Source: Bacteroidales bacterium H5
Lineage (GTDB): Bacteria > Bacteroidota > Bacteroidia > Bacteroidales > Muribaculaceae
Direction of reading: 5' to 3'
DNA length: 36,318 bases
Assembly: GCA_001701225.1 (NCBI GenBank)
Contig: DAAQ01000027.1
Span: 1-36,318 of the forward strand
Positions 21,957-30,557 of this stretch are shown piece after piece. The first letter of the stretch is position 1. Each line of letters opens with the position of its first letter. The position numbers and the translations under genes were made by a program. Below the pieces are notes generated by a model. That model was given only the letters and a program-made list of their open reading frames with translations. It was not told the DNA's origin and did no database searches.

Positions 21957-23609
21957 ATGAAATACGGTATAATTGCCTTTGTCCTCAGCCTCTTCATGGG
22001 TGCGGACGTCGCAGCCCGAGGGGCAGAGAACGTAGAGCGGCTCCCTGCTTTCCCGGGCGCCGAGGGATTCGGAATGTATGTCACCGGCGGACGCGGCGGA
22101 GAGGTCTACCACGTCACACGCCTTGACGATGACACCCTGCCGGGTTCGTTCAGGCATGCCTGCATGCAGCAGGGACCACGCACCATAGTCTTCGATGTCT
22201 CCGGTACTATCTTCCTCAAATCTCAGCTCCGGCTCAAGAATCCTGATGTCACCATAGCCGGGCAGACGGCGCCAGGCGACGGGGTGTGCATAGCCGATTA
22301 CCCTTTCCTCATCCAGGCGGACAACACCATAGTCAGGTTCATGCGGTTCCGGCTCGGCGACAGGCAGATGGCACATCACGAGGGTGACGGTCTCGGCGGA
22401 AGCAAGCAGACAGGCATCATGGTAGACCACTGCTCTGTGAGCTGGAGCATCGACGAGTGCATCTCGGTCTACGGCATGAGGGACTGCACCGTGCAGTGGT
22501 GCATCGGCTCGCACAGCCTCAACAGCAGCGGACACCACAAGGGACAGCACGGATACGGAGGCAACTGGGGCGGCAGCGGAGCCAGCTATCACCATAACCT
22601 CCTGTCGTGCCACAGGTCGCGCACACCGCGCCTGGGCCCGAGCCCCTTCACACAGACCGACGAGCGCATGGACCTGCGGTGCAATGTCATATACAACCAC
22701 GGCAGCGGCGGCTGCTATGGCGGCGAAGGGATGACCGTCAACATCGTCAACAACTATTTCAGGCCTTCGGCACAGGAGAACACCATGCCCGACAAGATAG
22801 CGAACCCCGGCATACGCACCCTGCGTTACTGCCTCAACACCAGAAGGCTGGCAAGAGACTGGAACGCGCTGACAGGAGACTCCATAAGACCCGACGACAT
22901 AACGGCCACACGCGAAGGGACTCCCGCCGACGGCCACAACCTGGCCGTAATCGCGGGGCGCAGACATGTGATAGATATGTCAGACTCGACAATAACTGTG
23001 GGCGACACCAAGATAAAGGTCGGATGGAACGTATGGGTACCCATGCTGCACAAGTGGGGACAGTTTTTCGTATCGGGGAATGTCAACCATTCATACCCCG
23101 CCGTCAACGAGGACAACTGGAACACCGGGGTGGTCAGACATATCACCCCGGGGGAGTTTGACAACTACTGGGACGACGGGATTGCCTCGCGGATAAAGCT
23201 GGAGGCCCCCATGCCATTCGCGCCCGTGACGACACACAGCGCGGCCAAAGCCTACGAGCTCGTGCTCGACCTGGCCGGAGCATCGCTGCACCGCGACGAA
23301 TATGACCGCACAGTGACCGACGACGTACGCCACGGCACAGTGTCATACACTCCCGACGGCATAATCGACTCGCAGCAACAGGTGGTCTATGCCGACGGCT
23401 CGCGCGGATGGCCGGAACTGAGACAGGCAACCCCTCCGGCAGACACTGACGGCGACGGAATTCCAGATGCATGGGAAACCCGCCACGGCCTCGACCCCGC
23501 CGACCCCGCCGACCGCAACCTCACCGCCCCGTCAGGCTACACATGGCTCGAGGAATATATGAACTCGCTCGTGTCCCACATCATGCAACCCGGCATGTCC
23601 GAGGAATAA
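21957..23609 (+). CDS. Secreted pectate-lyase-like enzyme (PL1-type beta-helix)
   Basis: 550 aa. Signal peptide about 1-20. It starts its mature part with FPGAEGFG (about 32-39) and TGGRGGEVYHVTRLDDDTLPGS, the standard opening of Bacteroidetes PL1-family lyases, followed by IVFDVSGTI and TIAGQTAPGDG. The parallel beta-helix core (about 80-290) includes IMVDHCSVSWSIDE and the conserved Arg-rich HRSRTPRLG after a YHHNLL strand, where PL1 enzymes place the catalytic Arg. The end (about 495-525) carries DTDGDGIPDAWE, a calcium-binding type-3-like repeat followed by a short helix. Expected reaction: beta-elimination of polygalacturonate. It is coupled to the downstream sensor gene with 2 bp between them. 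Confidence 0.85.
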   Translation: MKYGIIAFVLSLFMGADVAARGAENVERLPAFPGAEGFGMYVTGGRGGEVYHVTRLDDDTLPGSFRHACMQQGPRTIVFDVSGTIFLKSQLRLKNPDVTIAGQTAPGDGVCIADYPFLIQADNTIVRFMRFRLGDRQMAHHEGDGLGGSKQTGIMVDHCSVSWSIDECISVYGMRDCTVQWCIGSHSLNSSGHHKGQHGYGGNWGGSGASYHHNLLSCHRSRTPRLGPSPFTQTDERMDLRCNVIYNHGSGGCYGGEGMTVNIVNNYFRPSAQENTMPDKIANPGIRTLRYCLNTRRLARDWNALTGDSIRPDDITATREGTPADGHNLAVIAGRRHVIDMSDSTITVGDTKIKVGWNVWVPMLHKWGQFFVSGNVNHSYPAVNEDNWNTGVVRHITPGEFDNYWDDGIASRIKLEAPMPFAPVTTHSAAKAYELVLDLAGASLHRDEYDRTVTDDVRHGTVSYTPDGIIDSQQQVVYADGSRGWPELRQATPPADTDGDGIPDAWETRHGLDPADPADRNLTAPSGYTWLEEYMNSLVSHIMQPGMSEE

Positions 23610-23611
23610 CC

Positions 23612-26600
23612 ATGAGACACGTCTTGTCGCTTATCATACTGATTGCCATAGCTGTGGCAGACACTGCGGGCGCGGTGCCTGCGGGGAGTCTCAACGCCCT
23701 GCCCGACGCCGACAAGCTGGCCGGGAGTCACATATCCAACGCACAGCAGGACAGCGACGGGTTCATGTGGTTCGCGACATGGAACGGCCTTCTGCGATAT
23801 GACGGCCACAGGATACACACTTTCAGGCCGATACAGCTCTCTGACGGCACCATCGACTCAAACAGGATATACAATATCAAGATAAATTCCGAGGGAGACA
23901 TCTGGTGCGTGTCGTCAGACAACAGGCTTTTCCTGTTCAGGCCGGACAGTTTCACCTTCGTCAACCTCACAGACACCGACCCGGCCCTCGCGGGAAGGGC
24001 TGTGAAGAGCGTTACGCCACTGCGCGACGGCCACACATGGATACTGTTCCGCGACGGTGCGTCAGCCCGTCTCTCAGACTCAGACCCGACAGGCGGGATA
24101 CTGATGGCGGCTACTCCGGGCGAGCTTGTCAGGGGGGCGACCAAGATACGCTCTTTCTCGCTCGATGACAGCGGGCACGAGTGGGTGTTGACAGACCGTG
24201 GCGCGCTAAACCACACCCGTGGAAAACTTTATGACGGCGACTACATACGCGTGGAGTCGCCACGGGGCACGACGTGCCTGATAACATCATCCGGCTCCGT
24301 GTTCATGCCGGGCTCAGCCATGCGCATTGACGGCCTCGCCCCATACGGGGTCAAAGTGAGCTATACCCGACAGGAGAAAGACTACATCGTCATGGCGACT
24401 GACCGGGGGATATATTCGGTCAACATCACCGACGGCTCTGTCAGGCAATATTCGGACACACCCGCGATATATCTCAGCAAGGACTCGCGCAGACGGATAT
24501 GGGGATTCGGCGACAGCAACACTGTGTGCCTGATAGGCTCGCTGTCCGACGCAAGCTCCGTGAGACTGGCGGCAATCCCCTCCGGCAACACGCAACCGCT
24601 GCGTAACCCGCAGCTCATCACCGAATCCGCCGACGGAACCGTGATACTGAAACCGCGGGGAGGAGTGCTGAGCGCATACGACGAGGAGAGCCGCGTGCTG
24701 CTCCCTGTGCGGTTAGGCAGGGATGCCGACACCCACTATGCACCCGACGGGATAAAGAAATACCTCACCGACAGCGACGGCAATCTGTGGGTATTCCATC
24801 AGGGAGGCACCGACTGCCTCAGCTTCCACGGCAACCTGTTCGGACATGAAATCAACACCACCGCGAGCGAGACACGCGCGCTCGCGGCTGACTCGCATGG
24901 ACGGCTATGGACAGCAGAACGTGCCGGAAAAATCAGATGCGGAGCCTATACCCTCGATGCCGGACCGGGATATGTCATACGCGAGAGTCCCGACTCGGCG
25001 ATATGGATAGGAACCAAAGGAGATGGGCTATACATACTGACACCCACTCCACGCGGAAGCTACGAGACACGACGGCTGTCACGCGGGTCAGGAACCCTGT
25101 ACAGCGACTCGATATACGACATCGCTTTCGGCCCTGACGGACGCGCATGGCTCGGGTCGTATGGCAACGGGATTGCCGTGGGCACGAGGAGTGCCGAGGG
25201 ATGGCGTTTCACCATGCCTTCAGGGCAACCCGCAGGGATGAAGGTGCGCAACATACACCCCACCCGCGACGGGCTCCTTGTCATAGGTACGGCAGACGGC
25301 CTCGTCACCACCGACGCTCCACACTCAGCCACACCGACATACTGCCTCAACCGCTATTCCACACGCCCCGACGGACTGAGGGGCAATGACGTGATGGGGG
25401 TCATGGAGTCACATGGCCGATATTACATCTGCGTATATGGCGACGGCATCTGCCGCATCGAATCCGGCAGCCTCCTGTCAGACTCGTTGCGTTTCAGCCG
25501 TTTCCCCCTCCCTCCGGCTGCCGGAGACGGCGAAATCAAAGGTGCCGTCAGTCATGGCGACGACCTGTGGGTTGTCTCTGACGGCGCACTGACGCGGTTC
25601 TCAGTCTCGGGAGAAGCGATGACCACATTCACCTCAGACGATTTCGGCACCCCGGTCTCGTTTGCCGAAGGGGTACCTGCATCTCTCGGCGACACAATCA
25701 TCGTCGGGACATCCGACGGCATCCTCAGATTCTCGCCCGGGTCACTTCCCCGCGGCTCAGGGACACGGAAAAGCATCTTCACGGGCATACTCTATCAGAA
25801 CGACATGGAGGTGCATCCCCTCAGCAACCCCGACGCCCTCACGCTTGCCCCCGACATGCGCAGCTTCTCCATACTGCTGTCCGACATGGACTATGCACGC
25901 CGCTCGGCGCCAAGGACACGCTATCGCCTGGACGGACTCGAGGAGGGATGGAACTATACACCCGCCGGACAGGGCACCGTGACATACAACGACCTCCCGA
26001 CAGGCACCTACCGCCTCATTGTCGAGACCGAGGGGCGCGACGGCACATGGACGCAGACAGGCACGCTCGGCATCGGTGTGACGCCCCGCTTCACCGAGAC
26101 ATGGTGGTTCCGGCTCACGGTAATCCTCGCGGCAGTGGCTCTGGTGACGGCACTGTGCGTGGCCGTGATACACTACAAGAGGCTGCGCAACGCCCTGCAG
26201 CGCAAATACTCGCTGCTGATGATGACCGCGCGCCTCAGCGACACTCTCGACACCCGTGCGACGGAACTCGAGACGGTACCCGACCCCGCCGAGGCAGACA
26301 GGAAATTCATCAGCGCCTCGCTCGAATATCTCGACGCCAATATCGACAACCCCGACCTCGTGGTCGAGGATATGGCGCGCCATCTGGGCATGAGCCGCAC
26401 GGCATACTACAACCGAATGAAAGAGACCACCGGGCTCTCGCCGGTGGATTTCATAAGGCAGAACCGCATCAAACGCTCGCTCGGGTATCTCGCCACAGAA
26501 AAATATTCGGTATCGGAGGTCGCCTATATGGTAGGCTTCTCCGACCCGAAATATTTCTCGCGGTGCTTCAAGGCCGAGATGGCCATGACACCGTCGCAAT

Positions 26601-26629
26601 ATGCCGCACGGTCACGCGAGGCTACCTGA
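23612..26629 (+). CDS. Membrane AraC-type regulator with propeller sensor, no kinase
   Basis: 1005 aa from the ATG at 23612, chosen because it opens a proper signal/anchor (MRHVLSLIILIAIAVADT) right after the lyase stop. The frame stays open further upstream, but that extension is Arg/Pro-rich shadow of the lyase. Two seven-bladed Reg_prop propellers (about 30-700, repeated DGxxWxGT/DGLLRYD motifs) and a Y_Y_Y domain (about 765-820) lie in the periplasm. One transmembrane helix follows (about 835-857), then a short linker and a C-terminal AraC HTH (about 905-1000, with VSEVAYMVGFSDPKYFSRCF). The histidine-kinase and receiver modules of a hybrid two-component system are absent. Likely role: sensing a pectin fragment and activating the flanking lyase genes directly from the membrane. 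Confidence 0.88.
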   Translation: MRHVLSLIILIAIAVADTAGAVPAGSLNALPDADKLAGSHISNAQQDSDGFMWFATWNGLLRYDGHRIHTFRPIQLSDGTIDSNRIYNIKINSEGDIWCVSSDNRLFLFRPDSFTFVNLTDTDPALAGRAVKSVTPLRDGHTWILFRDGASARLSDSDPTGGILMAATPGELVRGATKIRSFSLDDSGHEWVLTDRGALNHTRGKLYDGDYIRVESPRGTTCLITSSGSVFMPGSAMRIDGLAPYGVKVSYTRQEKDYIVMATDRGIYSVNITDGSVRQYSDTPAIYLSKDSRRRIWGFGDSNTVCLIGSLSDASSVRLAAIPSGNTQPLRNPQLITESADGTVILKPRGGVLSAYDEESRVLLPVRLGRDADTHYAPDGIKKYLTDSDGNLWVFHQGGTDCLSFHGNLFGHEINTTASETRALAADSHGRLWTAERAGKIRCGAYTLDAGPGYVIRESPDSAIWIGTKGDGLYILTPTPRGSYETRRLSRGSGTLYSDSIYDIAFGPDGRAWLGSYGNGIAVGTRSAEGWRFTMPSGQPAGMKVRNIHPTRDGLLVIGTADGLVTTDAPHSATPTYCLNRYSTRPDGLRGNDVMGVMESHGRYYICVYGDGICRIESGSLLSDSLRFSRFPLPPAAGDGEIKGAVSHGDDLWVVSDGALTRFSVSGEAMTTFTSDDFGTPVSFAEGVPASLGDTIIVGTSDGILRFSPGSLPRGSGTRKSIFTGILYQNDMEVHPLSNPDALTLAPDMRSFSILLSDMDYARRSAPRTRYRLDGLEEGWNYTPAGQGTVTYNDLPTGTYRLIVETEGRDGTWTQTGTLGIGVTPRFTETWWFRLTVILAAVALVTALCVAVIHYKRLRNALQRKYSLLMMTARLSDTLDTRATELETVPDPAEADRKFISASLEYLDANIDNPDLVVEDMARHLGMSRTAYYNRMKETTGLSPVDFIRQNRIKRSLGYLATEKYSVSEVAYMVGFSDPKYFSRCFKAEMAMTPSQYAARSREAT

Positions 26630-28421
26630 CAGTCTTCCTCACGCCATCACCATCGCACACGATGACCACGCCGCGGATATCTGAATCCGGGTCAAGGCGA
26701 CGTCCGTTAAGGTCAAACATCCTGACCTCACCACCGACGGGTGCCTGGACTGACGTCAGGGCCGACTCGCCGAATCCGTCCTCACCCTGCATGGCTATCA
26801 TCCGGCCTGCGTATGCGGTCACGGCCTCCTTGAGCGGACGGTTCACCTCATGGTCCTCGTCGTCCACGGCATTGTCGAAGGTCCACTTGAAATCGCCGCC
26901 ATCCACACGTCCGGCGCGCGATGTCACAACCGCGGGGACATCTGCAGCCGCGTCGGGCACACTCGCATACATCGTGGCATCGGTGTCGAAATTCGAGTAG
27001 GCCCATGCCCCCTTGACCGAGACAATGCTCTCGGGCACACGCTCGTCGCGCGAGGATGCCAGATAGGCGTCAAACTGCGTCGGATGCTCAGTGTGCCATA
27101 CCAGCTTGGGTGTATTCCCGGCAAACATATTGTCAAACGCCTTGGTCATCCCCCCGGCCTGTCCCGAGAAAGTACCTTTGAGGGTATATGTGCCTGTCTT
27201 GGGGTCGTAGGCGTCCGTACCCTGGCCGGAAATCATCAGCGGACGCTTGCAGTTGCGGAAATAGTTTGACTCGACAAAGGCCGACGACTCGGTGGTGTTG
27301 CCGATGCAGTAGACCGGCACCCCGTCATAATAGTTGTTGTAGACATGCGCCGTGGTATAGTGCAAACGCGGACAGCGTGAGTCGGCATGGTCAAACCAGT
27401 TGTGATGGAACGTGATGCGCAGGTTCTCGTCCTCGCCCGTGGTGCCTCCGCACCCCATCACCTTGCCGCTGTCAAAGAAATGGTTGAAGCTGATGGTGAT
27501 GTCTGTCGAGCGGTATTTCATGTCAATGCTGCCGTCACCCTTCACCTGGTCGGCGTCACGCCCCGGACGTCCGTAGAAGAAATCTATGTTGTGCAGCCAT
27601 ATCCCCGAGTTGTCCGTATCCATGGATATGGCATCGTCGCCGAACAGCATTATGGCCAGATTGCGCACCTCTATGACATGCGTGCGCTTCAGGCAGATGC
27701 CATATCCGTAGAGTGTCGCGTCAGTGCCTATCCCCTCGACGGTCACATTCTCGAGGCGGCGGTCGGTATTGTTGTTGCCCTGCAGGTTGATATAGTTGCC
27801 ATCCTTCAGTCCTTCGAAATCCGTGTCGGATACTGTCCCGACAATCCTCACGGCGAGAGGAGTCTTGTGGAATCCCTTGCCTATGGCCTCAAGTATGGCG
27901 GCGAGCCCTGTCTGCGTCGCGCGGTTCCCCTTCTTGTCCTTGACGACCTCAAGCGTGACGGTATTGACTGTCCCGGCTGAGACATAGAGCACATCAGCGC
28001 CCTCCTTGAGGACTCCGTCGGCATCATACGCACCCGGAACCGTCCCACCCGCAAAGGCGAAACCCTCGCGGACATGAGGCCATGTCACGACAGCGTCGGT
28101 GACACCTTCGTCAAGCAGGGTGCCGTCGGCCGAGCGGGCCACTATCCTGAGTGAATATGCACCTGCCGCCAGCCCGGGGATGTCAACCCGGAAACCGTCG
28201 GGATAACGGCGCACGAGCTGCATGTCGGCTGCGGACTCCGGGCCGTCCTCTGGGCAGACCGAGGCTTCGTATCTCACGGCACCCGGCACGGGCTCCCATA
28301 CGGCATATACTGATTCGGCTCCTGCTCCGGCCGATGTGAATGTCAGGGCGTCGGCCCCCTGTGTGCAGACAACTGCCGCGATGGCGGCCAGGCTGCGGAT
28401 CTGGTTCTTGATGTGTCGCAT
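26622..28421 (-). CDS. Secreted pectate lyase, PL1 family, with sorting-like tail
   Basis: 599 aa. A signal peptide covers about residues 1-26, followed by an Fn3-like beta domain (about 27-112, WEPVPGAVRYEASV then AGAYSLRIVAR). The PL1 beta-helix spans about 115-490 with family marks: GIWLHNIDFF, DQVKGDGSIDMKYRSTDITI (Ca2+/active-site Asp region), FNHFFDSGKVM and ITFHHNWFDHADSRCPRLH, which holds the catalytic-type Arg. It should cleave pectate by Ca2+-dependent beta-elimination outside the cell. The last 30 or so residues (MFDLNGRRL, then RGVVIVCDGDG and KTVR) look like a short type IX secretion tail. Its 3' end overlaps the end of the opposing sensor gene by 8 bp. The start is set by MRHIKNQ before the hydrophobic core. 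Confidence 0.9.
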   Translation of the reverse strand: MRHIKNQIRSLAAIAAVVCTQGADALTFTSAGAGAESVYAVWEPVPGAVRYEASVCPEDGPESAADMQLVRRYPDGFRVDIPGLAAGAYSLRIVARSADGTLLDEGVTDAVVTWPHVREGFAFAGGTVPGAYDADGVLKEGADVLYVSAGTVNTVTLEVVKDKKGNRATQTGLAAILEAIGKGFHKTPLAVRIVGTVSDTDFEGLKDGNYINLQGNNNTDRRLENVTVEGIGTDATLYGYGICLKRTHVIEVRNLAIMLFGDDAISMDTDNSGIWLHNIDFFYGRPGRDADQVKGDGSIDMKYRSTDITISFNHFFDSGKVMGCGGTTGEDENLRITFHHNWFDHADSRCPRLHYTTAHVYNNYYDGVPVYCIGNTTESSAFVESNYFRNCKRPLMISGQGTDAYDPKTGTYTLKGTFSGQAGGMTKAFDNMFAGNTPKLVWHTEHPTQFDAYLASSRDERVPESIVSVKGAWAYSNFDTDATMYASVPDAAADVPAVVTSRAGRVDGGDFKWTFDNAVDDEDHEVNRPLKEAVTAYAGRMIAMQGEDGFGESALTSVQAPVGGEVRMFDLNGRRLDPDSDIRGVVIVCDGDGVRKTVR

Positions 28422-28447
28422 TGTGTTGTTGATTCGGTATGATGGCG

Positions 28448-28455
28448 CAAAGTTA
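28448..28455 (-). promoter_or_regulatory. Possible -7 box of the second pectate lyase gene
   Basis: Minus-strand TAACTTTG is a perfect -7 match 27 bp before the ATG. The nearest upstream TTTG (28479-28482) is 23 bp away, wider than the usual 19-21, so the promoter is incomplete or weak. That would suit a gene needing an activator. Confidence 0.4.
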
Positions 28456-28557
28456 ACGGCAACACCTATATCTCACGCCAAATAATTGCCATAGTTGGTG
28501 GATTTTTTATCAAGACACTGACAGGCAATGCGATACAAACAGGCATATCACTGACAA

Positions 28558-28565
28558 TATTTTTG
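28558..28565 (+). promoter_or_regulatory. Possible -7 box of the PHP phosphatase gene
   Basis: TATTTTTG matches TAnnTTTG 40 bp before the ATG at 28605. No -33 TTTG is found at the right distance. Confidence 0.35.
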
Positions 28566-28604
28566 GCTCCGCAGGCGTTATAATATAATATCAACACAAC
28601 GATT

Positions 28605-29360
28605 ATGTCAATATTCAGCATATTCTCACGCTCGAAGGAGCCTGTGACCTTTCCGTTCGCGACCGACATACACTGTCATATCCTCCCCGGAGTCGATGAC
28701 GGCTCGCCCGATGTCAACACCTCGGCAGACCTTATCGAGCGTATGCAGCGATGGGGCATACGCCGCATCATAGCCACACCGCACGTCACGGAGTGCTCTT
28801 TCGAGAACACTCCCGACATACTCGACCCGGCCCTCGAGGAGCTGCACGACGAGCTGCGCCGCCGTGGCAACAACATCGACGTGACACGTGCCTCGGAAAA
28901 CCGCATCGACGACTATTTCCGCGAGCTGCTGAAGGCCGGACAGATACAGACCATGCCCGACAACTACATACTTGTCGAAAACGCGTTCATCCAGGAACCC
29001 TGGCAGCTCGACCAGTTCCTCTACGACCTGCGTATCAAGGGACTGCGCCCCATACTCGCCCACCCCGAGAGATACTACTACTATCACGACCGCTCGTCGA
29101 CACGATATGACGACCTGCACCGCGCGGGCACATATTTCCAGATCAACGTGCTCTCGCTGGCCGGGGCATACGGCAAGGAGGAGAAGAAGGTGGCCGAACA
29201 ACTCATCGAGAAGGGCTACGTCGACTTTCTCGGCACCGACCTGCACAACATGCGACATGCCGACATCATAGACCGCTATCTCACCACCTCCGACGCACGC
29301 AAGCACTTTGCGGCCCTCGCGCCGGTCATCAAGAACGACAGGGTCTTCCCGGCAAAATAG
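28605..29360 (+). CDS. CpsB/YwqE-type PHP-family tyrosine phosphatase
   Basis: 251 aa, cytoplasmic. A PHP-fold metal-dependent phosphatase of the CpsB/CapC/YwqE type, which removes phosphate from bacterial tyrosine kinases that control capsule or exopolysaccharide assembly. The metal-binding signature DIHCHILPGVDDG stands at about residues 21-33. Further ligands are in TPHV (about 58-61), AHPERY (about 148-153) and the end motif GTDLHN (about 210-215). Length matches the family. No tyrosine kinase (Wzc/BY-kinase) or capsule gene is in the window, so its partner must lie elsewhere. It is a single-gene unit ending at a shared terminator with ilvC. Confidence 0.9.
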   Translation: MSIFSIFSRSKEPVTFPFATDIHCHILPGVDDGSPDVNTSADLIERMQRWGIRRIIATPHVTECSFENTPDILDPALEELHDELRRRGNNIDVTRASENRIDDYFRELLKAGQIQTMPDNYILVENAFIQEPWQLDQFLYDLRIKGLRPILAHPERYYYYHDRSSTRYDDLHRAGTYFQINVLSLAGAYGKEEKKVAEQLIEKGYVDFLGTDLHNMRHADIIDRYLTTSDARKHFAALAPVIKNDRVFPAK

Positions 29361-29407
29361 TTTTTTTATAGTTCAACTATACCAACTACCTTCCCTCAAA
29401 AGAATCA

Positions 29408-29439
29408 GGCTCCCCGCTGCCTCACGGCAACGGGGAGCC
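29408..29439. terminator. Bidirectional terminator between phosphatase gene and ilvC
   Basis: GGCTCCCCG (29408-29416) pairs with CGGGGAGCC (29431-29439), and inside it GCC pairs with GGC around a TCAC loop. It sits between the convergent gene ends. Confidence 0.85.
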
Positions 29440-29469
29440 CTGCTGTTGGTATCGAATGATATTTTTCTT

Positions 29470-30516
29470 TTACTTGGCGTTCTCGGGACGGAGGGTGCGC
29501 ACGGTTGCGCCGGCCTGCCACATCTCGCTCTCGCGGAGTGCCTTCAGCTCTTTCTCAAGACCCTCGCGGTAGTCGGGCTTGGAGTTGGAGTCGATCGAGT
29601 TCTGGGCCTCCTTACCTGTCTTGACAGCCTCATAGAGCTCGCGTACCACGGGCTTGATGGCATCGTGGAACGGGCCCATCCAGTCGAGGGCGCCGCGCTG
29701 TGCGGTGGTCGAGCAGTTGGCATACATCCAGTCCATGCCACGGTCGGCAAAGAGTGGCATGAGCGACTGCGTGAGCTCCTCGACGGTCTCGTTGAATGCC
29801 TCGGAGGGTGTGTGGCCATTCTCGCGGAGCACCTCATACTGAGCCAGGAAGAGACCCTGGATGGCGCCCATCAGCGAGCCGCGCTCGCCGACCAGGTCGC
29901 TGACGGCCTCGCGCTGGAATGTGGTCTCGAACAGATAGCCCGAGCCGATGCCGATGCCGAGTGCCAGACAGCGGTCGAGGGCATGGCCTGTGGCGTCCTG
30001 ATATACGGCGAACGACGAGTTAGTGCCCTTGCCCTCCTTGAAGAGCACACGCAGCATTGTGCCCGAGCCCTTGGGGGCAACCATGATGACGTCGACGTCG
30101 GCGGGGGGAACCACACCGGTGCGGTCGCTCCAGTTGATGGCGAAGCCGTGGCTGAAATAGAGGGCCTTGCCTGCGGTGAGATGCTTCTTGATGACGGGCC
30201 ACTGCTCGATGACGGCGGCGTCGCTCAGGAGACACATGATGATGGTGCCCTTCTCGCAAGCCTCCTCGATCGAGAAGAGGGTCTCGCCCGGCACCCAGCC
30301 GTCGGCCACGGCCTTGTCATATGTCTTGCCCTTGCGCTGGCCTACGATGACATTGAATCCGTTGTCACGCAGGTCCAGGCCCTGGCCGGGACCCTGTACG
30401 CCATAGCCGAGCACGGCGATGGTCTCGTCCTTGAGTATATCGAGTGCTTTGGAGAGGGGGAATTCCTCGCGGGTAACGACGGTCTCTTCTACGCCGCCGA
30501 AGTTAAGTTTTGCCAT
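29470..30516 (-). CDS. ilvC: Ketol-acid reductoisomerase
   Basis: 348 aa. Second step of valine/isoleucine synthesis: Mg2+-dependent alkyl shift and NADPH reduction of 2-acetolactate or 2-aceto-2-hydroxybutyrate. The Rossmann motif VLGYGVQGPGQGLDLRDNG is near residues 35-53, with the cofactor loop GQRKGKTYDKA after it. SHGFAINW and MVAPKGSGTMLR follow. The knotted C-terminal domain has the metal-binding SDLVGERGSLMGAIQGLF segment and the later ANCSTTAQRGALDW. Last gene of the ilv operon, 41 bp after the thioesterase gene. The sequence is of the Bacteroidetes type, shorter than the enterobacterial class II enzyme. Confidence 0.96.
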   Translation of the reverse strand: MAKLNFGGVEETVVTREEFPLSKALDILKDETIAVLGYGVQGPGQGLDLRDNGFNVIVGQRKGKTYDKAVADGWVPGETLFSIEEACEKGTIIMCLLSDAAVIEQWPVIKKHLTAGKALYFSHGFAINWSDRTGVVPPADVDVIMVAPKGSGTMLRVLFKEGKGTNSSFAVYQDATGHALDRCLALGIGIGSGYLFETTFQREAVSDLVGERGSLMGAIQGLFLAQYEVLRENGHTPSEAFNETVEELTQSLMPLFADRGMDWMYANCSTTAQRGALDWMGPFHDAIKPVVRELYEAVKTGKEAQNSIDSNSKPDYREGLEKELKALRESEMWQAGATVRTLRPENAK

Positions 30517-30557
30517 AATGTCGATGGTTTTGTATTTTGGATTGGGTTATTTTATAT

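Noticed and set aside
23471..23611. Upstream extension of the sensor gene to 23471
   Set aside because: The extra 47 residues are Arg/Pro/His-rich, overlap the lyase gene in another frame and precede a proper signal/anchor start at 23612.
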